From JABSOG01 sp041583135 (GTDB taxonomy: Bacteria > Pseudomonadota > Gammaproteobacteria > Enterobacterales > Alteromonadaceae), in assembly GCA_041583135.1 (NCBI GenBank), contig JBFHGJ010000088.1, positions 1 through 24,142 of the forward strand: a stretch of 24,142 nucleotides of DNA, written 5' to 3'. This document shows, piece after piece, positions 15,261 through 23,531 of this stretch; position 1 is the first letter of the stretch; the number at the start of each line of letters is the position of its first letter. The notes under the pieces are model-generated. The model worked only from the letters and a program-made list of their open reading frames with translations. It had not been told where the DNA came from and made no database searches. A program made the translations under genes and the position numbers.

Positions 15261-16609
15261 CACAGATAGGTCAAGAAAAAATGGATAGCGAATTGTCAAA
15301 TCGTGAGCAACTGATGTTTTACCTCGGTCACTACAAAGCACATATCGCCGGGGCAATTTTGCTGCTGCTGGCGGTGATCTCTGCAACGATGAAATTGAAC
15401 GACCAAAATAGCGTGAATTTTGATGAGATCACGGTACTTCAGGTGCAGAAAAAGCCGATACATGAAAGCATTCGCTCTCCTGCGGTCGTGGTTGCCGGGG
15501 CCGAGCAAGTGTTGACGTCGAGTATCAAGGGGATGGTGGCTGCGGTAAATGTGTTGCCCGGTGAAGAAATGCGTGCCAACAAAGTGGTGTTGACACTGGA
15601 GAACGAAGAACTGAATCAGCAGGCGATGAACAGTGCCAACGAGTGGCAAAAAGCCAAGCTTGATCTACAACAATCACGCTTTGAGCAGCATATGAAGATC
15701 TCGACGGTGAAAGAATCGCTGGCCGAGCATATGGCCAAAGTGGGCATCTTGGATAAGATCATCGATTCGCAGCAGAAACTGAAAAAACAAGGCATTATCT
15801 CAGATATCGAATTGCAAAAATCTTTGGCCGAACAAAGCTTACTCAAACAAAAAATTCAGATCGCACAAGATAAATTGAGAACCATCACGGAACTTTATGA
15901 GAGTTTGCTGGCCAGCAAAGCCGAGAATGTAGTGTTTTTGGCCAGCCAACATGATTACTACCGTCAGCGCATTGCTAAGTTAACAATTACCGCACCATTT
16001 GACGGTGTGGTGACATTGGAAGATGGGGTCAAATCTGGTGCATTTGTGTCTGAGGGGATGCGTTTGGGCGCGGTGAAACGTAACGATAAATTTAAACTTG
16101 AAGTACATATTCCGGCCTCAAAAGCCGGTCGTGTTGCCTTATACGACCAAGTGGCGTTCAATCACAACGGCCAGCGTTTTACCACCAATATCAGTCATAT
16201 TTCTAAAGGGGTAAAGGACGGCTTTTTTCATGCTTATGCCGATATTGACAATACTGACCTAGTTGCCGGTGAAAATTTGAATGTTGATGTGATTGCAGCC
16301 AAGGCTGTTAAAGAAACGGTGATCGCCGATTCTCATTTGATTAAAAAGGTCAATGGTTTTGCCGAGTTGTATCGCGTTGATAAAAAGCCTGAAGCGGTGT
16401 GGTTGCAGCGCTCTAAATTGCCCTATCGCAAAAACGGCGATGACTTGATATTGCGTAATGTCGGTGAGTCTGAAGAGTTGGCTTATGCGGTGTCACAAAA
16501 TGCCGACAGGGTGTTGGTGAAAGACTGGCCGCAAACCCTTGTCGCTGCGGGTGGCAGTGAGAACTCTAAACGCCCGCAAACCATCATGACCGCTGCTGTC
16601 AGTGAATAA
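15248..16609 (+). CDS. HlyD/MacA-type periplasmic adaptor
   Basis: The 453-residue protein has one membrane helix (AHIAGAILLLLAVISA), then a split biotinyl-lipoyl-like domain (VLTSSIKGMVAAVNVLPGEEM and later ITAPFDGVVTLEDGVKSG), a long coiled-coil hairpin between them, and a beta-barrel region (KFKLEVHIPASKAGRVALYD). This layout is typical of membrane-fusion proteins that bridge an inner-membrane transporter to an outer-membrane channel. The start is uncertain: a TTG at 15230 follows a GGAGGAAGG run, but that run is explained by the conserved GGRYW codons of the upstream exporter, so the ATG at 15248 is preferred; an ATG at 15281 is also possible. It may serve the exporter, the following MacB-like pair, or both. 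No TolC-like gene is nearby. Confidence 0.85.
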   Translation: MSNLTQIGQEKMDSELSNREQLMFYLGHYKAHIAGAILLLLAVISATMKLNDQNSVNFDEITVLQVQKKPIHESIRSPAVVVAGAEQVLTSSIKGMVAAVNVLPGEEMRANKVVLTLENEELNQQAMNSANEWQKAKLDLQQSRFEQHMKISTVKESLAEHMAKVGILDKIIDSQQKLKKQGIISDIELQKSLAEQSLLKQKIQIAQDKLRTITELYESLLASKAENVVFLASQHDYYRQRIAKLTITAPFDGVVTLEDGVKSGAFVSEGMRLGAVKRNDKFKLEVHIPASKAGRVALYDQVAFNHNGQRFTTNISHISKGVKDGFFHAYADIDNTDLVAGENLNVDVIAAKAVKETVIADSHLIKKVNGFAELYRVDKKPEAVWLQRSKLPYRKNGDDLILRNVGESEELAYAVSQNADRVLVKDWPQTLVAAGGSENSKRPQTIMTAAVSE

Positions 16610-16631
16610 ACAATAATAAGCGAGTATCGAT

Positions 16632-17351
16632 ATGAGCCTGATCCAAATTAAGTCTTTAAGCAAGAGCTATCGTAACAGCAAAATGGAAACCAAAGCGGTT
16701 AACGGGGTGAACCTGTCCATCGGCCAAGGTGAGTTTGTGGTGATCACCGGCGCCTCGGGTAGCGGCAAGTCGAGCTTGCTTAAGTGTATTGGATTACTCG
16801 ACCAGAATATCGAGGGCTCGGTGGAAATTGATGGCGAAGCTGTGCCCTTTGGTAGTAGTGCGAAGATGGACAGTATGCGAAAGAGAATGTTTGGTTACGT
16901 TTTTCAATCGGAGCATTTGATAGAGCGTTGGAATGTGTTTGACAATGTCATGATGCCGTTTCGTTATCGTAAACTCAAAGATGCCAAGCAGCGGGTTGAA
17001 TCGGCAATTTTGAGTGTTGGTTTGAGTAAGCGTAAACAACATCAAATACAAGAGCTTTCTGGGGGCCAAAAGCAGCGTGTCGCCATTGCTCGCGCCGTTG
17101 CCTACTCGCCAAAAATTCTATTGGCCGATGAACCAACCGGCAAGCTCGATGATAAAAATACCAATGAAATTTGCGCATTGCTGCAAAACCTAACTAAACA
17201 AGGGACGACGGTGATCATGGTGACTCATGATCTCAGATTGACCAGTTATGCCAGCAGTCATTACGAAATGCGTGACGGTCATCTGACCGAGGTAACTGAG
17301 CGCACGGCGCAAGTTAACGACACGCCAATTAGGGATTTAGCGGCACAATAA
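16632..17351 (+). CDS. LolD/MacB-like ABC ATPase
   Basis: The 239-residue ATPase has Walker A GASGSGKSS, a Q-loop in GYVFQSEHLIERWNVFDNVM, a canonical LSGGQKQRVAIARAV signature, Walker B ILLADEPTGKLD and an H-loop in IMVTHD. TGKLD in place of the more usual TGNLD is a small variation. This MacB/LolD/FtsE clade pairs with FtsX-type permeases, and the matching permease begins four bases downstream. The pair with the adaptor upstream would make a MacAB-like machine that uses ATP to drive events in the periplasm. Confidence 0.92.
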   Translation: MSLIQIKSLSKSYRNSKMETKAVNGVNLSIGQGEFVVITGASGSGKSSLLKCIGLLDQNIEGSVEIDGEAVPFGSSAKMDSMRKRMFGYVFQSEHLIERWNVFDNVMMPFRYRKLKDAKQRVESAILSVGLSKRKQHQIQELSGGQKQRVAIARAVAYSPKILLADEPTGKLDDKNTNEICALLQNLTKQGTTVIMVTHDLRLTSYASSHYEMRDGHLTEVTERTAQVNDTPIRDLAAQ

Positions 17352-17355
17352 TAAT

Positions 17356-19692
17356 ATGAGACAACAGTATAATCTTGCGCAGTGGGTCATTTTTTCATTG
17401 TCATTGCTGTGTGCCGCCTTTGCCTTTTATTGCGCGGTTCAAATCAATACCCAGTACCAGCTTAAACAAGGCTATGGCTATACCTTAACGCGGCAAAGCA
17501 ACGGTATTTTTCACGGATATTCCGCTAAAGCCCTTGAGCAGATAGAGCAGCGCCTTGCTTCGGCCGATTTTGTCAATGACTTCAAGCTGGTGGATTTTTC
17601 GCAGAACACCGTTAGTTTGGACAATTGGTATCAGGTGAAGGCCAATGCTGCCATCGTACCTAGTCAGTTGTTACTTGCCAGCGGGGCCAAGTATATCTCG
17701 CGGCGTGACGAGTCGGACCAAGCCTTTGAACTTGGCGGCATTGAGCGCATTTTCATCTCTGAGGCATTTTGGCAAAGCATGATGCAGGGCAAACCCTTGG
17801 CTCAATTGCCCACCTTGTCCTTTTTAGGACGCGATTTTGTCGTCGGTGGGATTGTTAAGACCCCGACAGTGCTGGGTCAGGTCGATTTGTTACTTGCCGA
17901 GCAAGCCAGAGATATTCTATTTAACAGCAATAAACCAGAGCATATTCGTAGTACCTTTAGCTATGCCGTGCCCAATCGTAAAGCGGTATTGCTCAGTGCC
18001 AATAAACTCTCGGGCCAGGATAAAGAAGCACTGGTGGCCATGCTCAATCAGGTACCAAGTTCAAGCGGTATTTATGAGATTGGCGAAAGCCGCATCAGAC
18101 TCGACTTTGGTATCGATAATTTCAATTCTCAGGTTTTTGACGGCATAGTGCTCAATCCGGTCGGCTATACCAAACAACAGCAAGCGATTAGCTACACCTT
18201 GTTTATCGGCGGTTGTTTTTTGCTGCTGTCGCTTATTGCCTTTATCTTTTGGGAGGTTAATCGCCAAGTCTTGATGCGCAGTGAGATATATATCAAAACC
18301 GTGTATGGCGCAGGGTTTATCGACTTAACGCTTGAAGACGCTAGCGATGGTGGGCGTAAACTGCTAATACCCGCCGTCATTGCACTGCTTGTCAGTATTC
18401 CTCTATTTGGTTGGGTACAGCAGCTCTCGCCATTTGATACCTTATTGGTTGATGGCTCGCTGCTTGGTTTTTTACTGTTTTTGGCGATATCGTTTTTGGC
18501 GCATTTTGTGTTGATGGTGACATTGAGCGCAGGCATTCGCTATTTGCTTTTTGCCAATGGCGATTTGGCGTTGGAGCAGCGCAATCTTGGCTTTGTCAAC
18601 GTCACGATTTGTGGGGTGTGTAGCTTGTTGTTGATCAGCGCGTTTTTGGCCAGTTACGTTTTTGGTATTGGCAATCAACTGCTTAAAGATAGGCTGCGCT
18701 ATGAGCAAAGCGCTTTGGTGGCGATTAAGGTTAAGCCAAGTAAAGACATGCAATCTCAGGCCAATTATGAACGCCATGGCATCGATGCCATTGCTCAGTT
18801 GAGCGATGGTGGTGAGGTTGGCATGTCACGACTGGCCATTGGCGAACCTGCATGGAATAAAGCTACGGTGAGCGTCGCTCACCGAGCCTTGTCTAATGTG
18901 GTTGTTAATGAGGTCAATCAAGGGTTTTTTCGGGTATTTGGTTTAACGCCACCGCCCACCGAGTTGCAAAGTGCACAGGCCGTTGTCAGTGAGACCTTTT
19001 GTCAGGTAATGAATGTCAGTTGTGAAGCGCTTATCGGGCAAAGTATTGCTGTTGGTGATAACCAAGTCAGCGTCGTTGGTCATGTCACGGATTTGGCCTA
19101 CGAGCACTTTTTAAGCCCTCATGTGCCAACAGTGTATATTTACCATCGTCAAAGCCTGCTTAACCAAGCCAGCTTTGTGCTGTACGCCAAAATGACATCG
19201 CCGGATCTGACCGAGCTGCGCCAACAGGTCAAAGACATCTACCCTTTTGCTCAAGTACAGTTGCAAACCCTCGAGGGCGCTTTTGACGAACAGACCAAAA
19301 CCCTGAACAACATTGTTTGGGCAATGACCTTGTTCTGTGCCATGTCGCTACTTGCTGGTGGCATTATTTTCTATTTCTTCTTAAAAGACAGTGTTGAATT
19401 GACAGCCAATGAGATCTTTATTCTGCGTGTTCATGGCGCTGGCGCTCGTGACCTGTTTTACAACATGCTTAGGCAGATGTTTTTGCCGTTATCTATCGCT
19501 GGTCTGATTGCCTATGTCATTTTAGAGCATGTTAAAGAGCAGGTTGTTTTGGCGCTTGATAGTACGACGCAGATAGATTTGCTTGCTCATTGGCCAGCGT
19601 GGCTTGTCGTTGCTGCTTTAATTGTCCTATTGATAGCCTTACTTGCCAAAGCCACCCATAGAACCCCGTTAGAGGAGCCTTCGTTATTATGA
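17356..19692 (+). CDS. FtsX/MacB-type ABC permease with duplicated halves
   Basis: The 778-residue permease has an N-terminal helix (about 10-30), a periplasmic MacB-like domain (to about 270), three helices (about 275-390), a second helix-plus-periplasmic-domain unit (helix near 415-440, domain to about 645), and a final three helices. This eight-helix pattern of two MacB-PCD and two FtsX units is typical of large LolCE/YbbP-like permeases. The cytosolic partner is the preceding ATPase. Its job in the peptide operon could be periplasmic extrusion or self-protection. Its stop overlaps the next start (ATGA). Confidence 0.85.
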   Translation: MRQQYNLAQWVIFSLSLLCAAFAFYCAVQINTQYQLKQGYGYTLTRQSNGIFHGYSAKALEQIEQRLASADFVNDFKLVDFSQNTVSLDNWYQVKANAAIVPSQLLLASGAKYISRRDESDQAFELGGIERIFISEAFWQSMMQGKPLAQLPTLSFLGRDFVVGGIVKTPTVLGQVDLLLAEQARDILFNSNKPEHIRSTFSYAVPNRKAVLLSANKLSGQDKEALVAMLNQVPSSSGIYEIGESRIRLDFGIDNFNSQVFDGIVLNPVGYTKQQQAISYTLFIGGCFLLLSLIAFIFWEVNRQVLMRSEIYIKTVYGAGFIDLTLEDASDGGRKLLIPAVIALLVSIPLFGWVQQLSPFDTLLVDGSLLGFLLFLAISFLAHFVLMVTLSAGIRYLLFANGDLALEQRNLGFVNVTICGVCSLLLISAFLASYVFGIGNQLLKDRLRYEQSALVAIKVKPSKDMQSQANYERHGIDAIAQLSDGGEVGMSRLAIGEPAWNKATVSVAHRALSNVVVNEVNQGFFRVFGLTPPPTELQSAQAVVSETFCQVMNVSCEALIGQSIAVGDNQVSVVGHVTDLAYEHFLSPHVPTVYIYHRQSLLNQASFVLYAKMTSPDLTELRQQVKDIYPFAQVQLQTLEGAFDEQTKTLNNIVWAMTLFCAMSLLAGGIIFYFFLKDSVELTANEIFILRVHGAGARDLFYNMLRQMFLPLSIAGLIAYVILEHVKEQVVLALDSTTQIDLLAHWPAWLVVAALIVLLIALLAKATHRTPLEEPSLL

Positions 19693-20069
19693 AATATTTG
19701 CACTGTTTGCTAGTCGGGGTCTTGCTGGCCCTAAGTGGCTGCGCCAATACGCCACAAGCGTTAGACAACACCGAATACTGCTTTGACACTGCTGATAAGG
19801 CAAGGGCGGTGGGGGCCAATCTATATTCCAAGCTAATGGCACCGCTACAAGGCAAGTTTGTTACGTTACAAGGCATTGGCGTGATGTATGGTAAGTTAAG
19901 CAACAGCCGTTGCGCCCAAGGGCAGGGCAGTGTGCAATTTGTCTATCAACCAAGAGCAAACAACCCGCTCGATGTACAATCGCAAAAGGCGCTGTATTCG
20001 CTAGGACTTGAAACCTTTAACCGGCTGATGAACAGCTCAGGCTCGGGTTATGTTTCGGTAGTGAAATAA
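19689..20069 (+). CDS. Small predicted lipoprotein, last gene of the peptide operon
   Basis: The 126-residue protein has a lipoprotein signal with lipobox LSGC (Cys18). The mature part has two more cysteines (in EYCFD and SRCAQ) that could form a disulfide. I do not recognise the domain. The start overlaps the permease stop by four bases and has GAGGAG 11 bases upstream, so it belongs to the operon. Candidate roles are an immunity lipoprotein or an accessory of the adaptor-permease complex; neither is shown by sequence. It ends 25 bases before a convergent gene. Confidence 0.65.
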   Translation: MKYLHCLLVGVLLALSGCANTPQALDNTEYCFDTADKARAVGANLYSKLMAPLQGKFVTLQGIGVMYGKLSNSRCAQGQGSVQFVYQPRANNPLDVQSQKALYSLGLETFNRLMNSSGSGYVSVVK

Positions 20070-20094
20070 ATGCTTCTTACTTCTTAGCTGTTAT

Positions 20095-21087
20095 TCATGA
20101 CTCCTGATCAACATACTGATGTTCATCAAGTCGATTTAATAGCTCTGCCTTATTCGGGAGTTCTTTGGTCATTAAGTCAAAAGCGAGCGGCTTAGAGACT
20201 CTAATTTGTTTTAATAGTTTAAAATGACGAGGTAATAGCTCAGCATTACCATAGCGTATTAAACGATAGAAATGCCCAGCAGCCGTCCAATAGCGTTCAT
20301 TTTTGAAATCCGTTTCGTTTTCAACTTGGGTTTTGACAATTAACGCCAAACACTTATCAACCAACCTTTGACCTTTAACTTCAATGTTAGGATTAACACC
20401 ATCTAAGATGAGCAACAAAAACACAAAATTATCTTTAAAGTTCGCCATAGCTGGAAATAGCGCGTTTTTCCCATCAGGGGCGGTAACATGCACATTGAGT
20501 CCCAAAGCTTGTAATTGAGTATAAAGTTCATGGCGGTTAAACTTTGCCACTGAAAAAATGTGACGATAATTAAACCGACCACCCTTAGCTAACATTCCTT
20601 CAATTACATGTATAGGTGCGTTAAACCGTATAGCTAAATCTAGCGCGAAACTATAGTCTTGTTTTGGGAGTTTAAGTTCAAGTTCATCGGCTAAAAACTC
20701 AAATGTAGTCCAATTACCTTCCTTAGCATTTTTCTTGAGCTCAGCGTCAATACGTTTAATGAAATCATGATCTAAACTTGGGTCTGTTCTGGCATTATAG
20801 CGGGGCTTATTCACAGATTCTTTCGCATCAGATTCATTTTTTTGGCTTTCTTTGTCTGCAATATTCCCTACAATTTGCTTTTCATCTTGGGCTTTAGTGC
20901 TATCTGATGAATCAACCAATTCAATGTTATTTGATTCAATCTGCGTAGCTGATTTTATTTTTAATAAAGATTTATTTATTGGCTGCTTTTCTATAGTCTT
21001 TTCACGAGAACTATCTTCATTGCCAAAAAAGTAGATACTTGAAGCGATGAATATCATTACGACCAAAATGTAGCTTTTATTTTTCAT
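20095..21087 (-). CDS. Membrane-anchored protein with helical-repeat-like domain
   Basis: The chosen ATG (MKNKSYIL) has AAGG about eight bases upstream; an ATG at 21111 overlapping the previous gene would add eight residues without a site. The 330-residue protein has one N-terminal membrane helix (ILVVMIFIASSIYFF), a polar Lys/Glu/Ser-rich linker to about residue 100, then an all-helical domain with ankyrin-like segments (for example FALDLAIRFNAPIHVIEGML and GKNALFPAMANFKDNFVFLL). This orientation places the domain in the periplasm. No catalytic motif is visible. It starts 14 bases after the stop of the eight-cysteine protein gene and is likely co-transcribed with it. DNA here is more AT-rich than the operon before it. 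Confidence 0.6.
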   Translation of the reverse strand: MKNKSYILVVMIFIASSIYFFGNEDSSREKTIEKQPINKSLLKIKSATQIESNNIELVDSSDSTKAQDEKQIVGNIADKESQKNESDAKESVNKPRYNARTDPSLDHDFIKRIDAELKKNAKEGNWTTFEFLADELELKLPKQDYSFALDLAIRFNAPIHVIEGMLAKGGRFNYRHIFSVAKFNRHELYTQLQALGLNVHVTAPDGKNALFPAMANFKDNFVFLLLILDGVNPNIEVKGQRLVDKCLALIVKTQVENETDFKNERYWTAAGHFYRLIRYGNAELLPRHFKLLKQIRVSKPLAFDLMTKELPNKAELLNRLDEHQYVDQES

Positions 21088-21101
21088 TAAGAAACCTTTT
21101 T

Positions 21102-21668
21102 CTAGGGACATTTCTGTAAATCATCTTGTTTTATATCTTCGCATTGCTGGGAATCTATATTTAATATTTGATCAACCCTAAGCAGACAATTCTGATAATC
21201 TGTTGAATCAGCTCCCTCTCCCTTATAACACCAGTATTCACTCATTCTCGCTATATCCCGAGCATCACTTATACATTCTTGATAGTCTTGTTGAGCTTGG
21301 CTTTCACAATCAGTAACTTCTACATACTCTTGCGGCTCATAGCCTCCAACACCACCACTAGATGTCTGTGTTTCAATATTGTCATATTGACCGCTTTCTA
21401 TATGGTCATACAAAGAAAGATCACCAGAAGGATCATACTCCCCTTCAACCTCAATATGCTCAATGCATTGCTCAGCAGATGTACTCTCATTATTTGTACA
21501 TTCATCAGCCGCTTGAGCCTGGTTTATGCTCCAGTTCCAACCCTGTGATAGTACAGCGCTTGTGAGGTTAAAGTCTTCATCATCTTCATAGAATTTATCG
21601 GTTGGTTGGGTTTGGCCCAGTAGTAAGCCGCCAGCGAGAGCGACCTTGGTGATAGGTCCCAATTTCAT
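21102..21668 (-). CDS. Eight-cysteine exported-type protein, unknown family
   Basis: I do not recognise this 188-residue acidic protein. A short hydrophobic stretch (VALAGGLLLG) lies near the N-terminus, and a cleavage-like AQAADEC appears near residue 55, so an unusual or long export leader is possible. Eight cysteines fall after that point. Spacings include CX10C (CESQAQQDYQEC), CX13C and CX10C near the end (CEDIKQDDLQKC), a pattern fitting disulfide-stapled helix pairs. Only a weak upstream site is visible; TATAAT ten bases before the ATG would make the leader very short. It likely forms a two-gene unit with the following membrane-anchored protein. Confidence 0.5.
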   Translation of the reverse strand: MKLGPITKVALAGGLLLGQTQPTDKFYEDDEDFNLTSAVLSQGWNWSINQAQAADECTNNESTSAEQCIEHIEVEGEYDPSGDLSLYDHIESGQYDNIETQTSSGGVGGYEPQEYVEVTDCESQAQQDYQECISDARDIARMSEYWCYKGEGADSTDYQNCLLRVDQILNIDSQQCEDIKQDDLQKCP

Positions 21669-21865
21669 TGTTGTTATTATACCTAATGGTTGTTTTTGAT
21701 GATTGTTGGCATTTGACCTTAAAAACGGTCATTATTTTTCTGTGTGCATTATAATGACATCTGTTCAGCATTCAACCAGGCAATGATAATTTTTCTTCGT
21801 ATGATTTTTAAATTCAATATGAAACTGTGACCGGTTTAATTGTACTGAATATCGGCTTGCATTGT

Positions 21866-22035
21866 GTACCATTTTGTTGTTTAATGTTTCCCTGTTGTTA
21901 ACGCTCGTTAACAGCGTCATGTCATTTTGTGTGCATAGATTGCCACTTATTTTCAACTAACGGATTAGATCTTTAGTATCTCGGATAATTACATTAGCAA
22001 ATTCACTATTTCGGCCACAGCGCTGGGCTTGACGC
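21866..22035. repeat. 170-bp direct repeat, left copy
   Basis: Aligned without gaps to 23973-24142, this copy differs at about 13 of 170 positions (about 92% identity by hand count). It contains an operator-like palindrome, a long identical block from GCATAGATTGCCACTTATTT onward, and the first codons of a signal-peptide gene. In this copy the ATG is changed to ATT. The repeat precedes the cysteine-rich cassette and may supply its promoter. The right copy continues past the window, so total repeat length is unknown. The rest of 21669-22184 shows no other feature apart from the remnant gene. Confidence 0.9.
21896..21913. promoter_or_regulatory. Operator-like palindrome, left copy
   Basis: TGTTAAC-GCTC-GTTAACA has perfect 7-bp arms around a 4-base spacer. 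In the right copy the arms are identical while three of four spacer bases differ. Conservation of arms over spacer suggests a regulator-binding site. The regulator is not identifiable. Confidence 0.5.
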
Positions 22036-22118
22036 TGCCGTGTGCTTTTTCAGGCCCAATAAAAGCAGGTGAAGCGCTCGGCGGGCTTAATCTTGAGGCT
22101 TTTGAGTGGCTAATTTAA
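21993..22118 (+). pseudogene. Start-lost remnant of a small secreted-peptide gene
   Basis: The frame that begins with the intact ATG in the right repeat (24100) begins here with ATT. It still reads open for 41 codons (ISKFTISATALGLTLPCAFS, then GPIKAGEALGGLNLEAFEWL) before TAA. The first part is a signal-peptide-like hydrophobic segment matching the right copy (MNKFIILATALGLT). Loss of ATG makes it a probable pseudogene, although rare ATT initiation cannot be excluded. Its short tail after the signal resembles no known family. Confidence 0.5.
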
Positions 22119-22184
22119 AACACGATATGGTAAAAAACTCCGCTTTCGGGTGGAATTCAATCTGATTTTAGGTAAGGCGTTTAT

Positions 22185-22367
22185 ATGAAAAAAATATTAT
22201 TAAGACCAGCCTTGGCATTGGCATTTATGCTCGCGGGTATTGGTACCGCCCACGCCATGTACAAATGCACTTGCTCGACAGGCTCGATGGAAACTGTTTA
22301 TACCAATGGGGTGCTTAAGATGAGTTGCTCTGACGGTGGTACAGTAACTTGCATCGGTAAAGAGTAG
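22185..22367 (+). CDS. Secreted cysteine-rich mini-protein 1
   Basis: The 60-residue precursor has a clear signal peptide ending GIGTAHA before Met25. The mature peptide of about 36 residues carries four cysteines in the pattern CxC-x2-G-x-M-E ... C-[ST]-[DN]-GG-x3-C. It is the first of three tandem paralogues sharing this pattern and the G-I-G-x-A-x-A-M cleavage region. An AAGG-type site precedes the ATG. Two disulfides in the periplasm or outside are likely. Function is unknown; toxin, signal or bacteriocin-like roles are possible without direct evidence. Confidence 0.72.
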   Translation: MKKILLRPALALAFMLAGIGTAHAMYKCTCSTGSMETVYTNGVLKMSCSDGGTVTCIGKE

Positions 22368-22401
22368 CGTGGCTATAGCTTTTTAATTTTAGGCGGATCG
22401 A

Positions 22402-22590
22402 ATGATGAATCACAAAATAAAAACAATCATTGCAGTGGTATCACTCACCCTTGGTATTGGTAGCGCTCATGCGATGTCAAAGTGTCGTTGTACTTCTGGT
22501 GAAATGGAGGTTTCGATAGACATAAATACTGGCACTGCAACAACAACCTGTACTAATGGCGGTCAAGTATCTTGTACCACAGTTGACTAA
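22402..22590 (+). CDS. Secreted cysteine-rich mini-protein 2
   Basis: The second paralogue is 62 residues long, with a signal peptide ending GIGSAHA and a mature peptide starting MSKCRC. It has four cysteines in the same CxC ... C-T-N-GG-x3-C arrangement, with a longer Thr-rich middle (DINTGTATTT). Two adjacent ATG codons exist; the AGGCGGA site lies four bases from the first and seven from the second, so the protein may start one residue later. It lies 34 bases after gene 1, consistent with one transcript. Confidence 0.72.
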   Translation: MMNHKIKTIIAVVSLTLGIGSAHAMSKCRCTSGEMEVSIDINTGTATTTCTNGGQVSCTTVD

Positions 22591-22626
22591 AAACATATTC
22601 TAACAAACAGTAAAAAAGGTTTAACA

Positions 22627-22809
22627 ATGAATTTAAAAATCACACTTTTGACCGCAATTATTGCCATTTCTAGCGGTATTGGGACCGCTTACGCAATGAA
22701 GTCATGCACTTGTCCTGATGGGCAAATGGAATTTGTTTGTTCAGCAGGCTCTACTAAATGTAAGTTGCAGTGCACTGATGGCGGTCAACCTAAATGTGTT
22801 GATCTGTAG
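22627..22809 (+). CDS. Secreted cysteine-rich mini-protein 3 (six cysteines)
   Basis: The third paralogue is 60 residues long, with a signal peptide ending GIGTAYA and a mature peptide starting MKSCTC. It keeps the family pattern CxC-x2-G-x-M-E and C-T-D-GG-x3-C but adds two cysteines in the middle (FVCSAGSTKCK), so a third disulfide is possible. An AAAAAGG-type site lies eight bases before the ATG. The gain of a paired extra disulfide inside a conserved frame suggests real, diversifying paralogues. Confidence 0.75.
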   Translation: MNLKITLLTAIIAISSGIGTAYAMKSCTCPDGQMEFVCSAGSTKCKLQCTDGGQPKCVDL

Positions 22810-22843
22810 CTTTGTGTCTGTCCAATAAAATTGGGATATATGT

Positions 22844-23524
22844 ATGACTCGAAATAACATTTTACTTGTTCTTGTTTCTGTAGTGTTTACGGTTGCTGTG
22901 ATGAAGATCTGGGAGTCTTCTAAGTTGACGCCTTCTGATATTACAGTGAAAGCACCAAGAGCTAATGACGTCGATGAGCAAGAACAAAATGTCGCTCAAC
23001 TTTCCGCTTTTGAAAAACCAGTAGATAGCCAATCTGTTCAATCCCCCAGCGTTCAAAGAGTAGAAAGTAAAGAACCGATGCCATCAGAAAAAATGGCATT
23101 GACTAAGGCCAAGCCAACAGATGAGCAAACGTCATTTTCGCTAGTTGATGAATCAGGCTCATTAGATATGGACTTGGCAACTGAGAAAGTCAGAATGGAG
23201 GACTTTGAAGGTTATATCAATGCACTTTACGATCCTGCTGATGAGGCGTCAATTTTGAAGCAGCAGTATCTAACACAGAGGCTTGCTGCTGTTGAAGGGT
23301 TACAGGCGCATCGAATTGTTCATAGCTGTGGTCAGAGAATATGTGCTTTACTGGTTGAAGACGTAGAGGACACTGAAGCCATGATGGATTTGTTAAATAA
23401 GACCGTCGTTTTAGGCGGCGCTTTATATCGAGTTCATACTGATGAGTATGGTGTTAAGGCACTTAGAGCTGTTTATAGCCAAGAAAACTCATCTGTTTCA
23501 TTTTCATTAAAACAGCCGAGCTAA
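22844..23524 (+). CDS. Membrane-anchored protein of the cysteine-rich cassette, unknown
   Basis: This 226-residue protein starts with one membrane helix (ILLVLVSVVFTVAVM) and a long Ser/Glu/Lys linker to about residue 110. A compact C-terminal domain follows with the pair SCGQRICALLVEDVEDT, whose two cysteines sit five apart. I do not recognise the domain. The predicted topology places it in the periplasm. It follows the third mini-protein by 34 bases and precedes the glutaredoxin by seven, so it probably acts with them. The TM-linker-domain layout resembles the protein at 20095-21087, without visible sequence similarity. Confidence 0.6.
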   Translation: MTRNNILLVLVSVVFTVAVMKIWESSKLTPSDITVKAPRANDVDEQEQNVAQLSAFEKPVDSQSVQSPSVQRVESKEPMPSEKMALTKAKPTDEQTSFSLVDESGSLDMDLATEKVRMEDFEGYINALYDPADEASILKQQYLTQRLAAVEGLQAHRIVHSCGQRICALLVEDVEDTEAMMDLLNKTVVLGGALYRVHTDEYGVKALRAVYSQENSSVSFSLKQPS

Positions 23525-23531
23525 CCCTCTA

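Noticed and set aside
20070..20094. Terminator between the lipoprotein gene and the convergent gene
   Set aside because: No stem with a T-run could be found in the 25-base gap.
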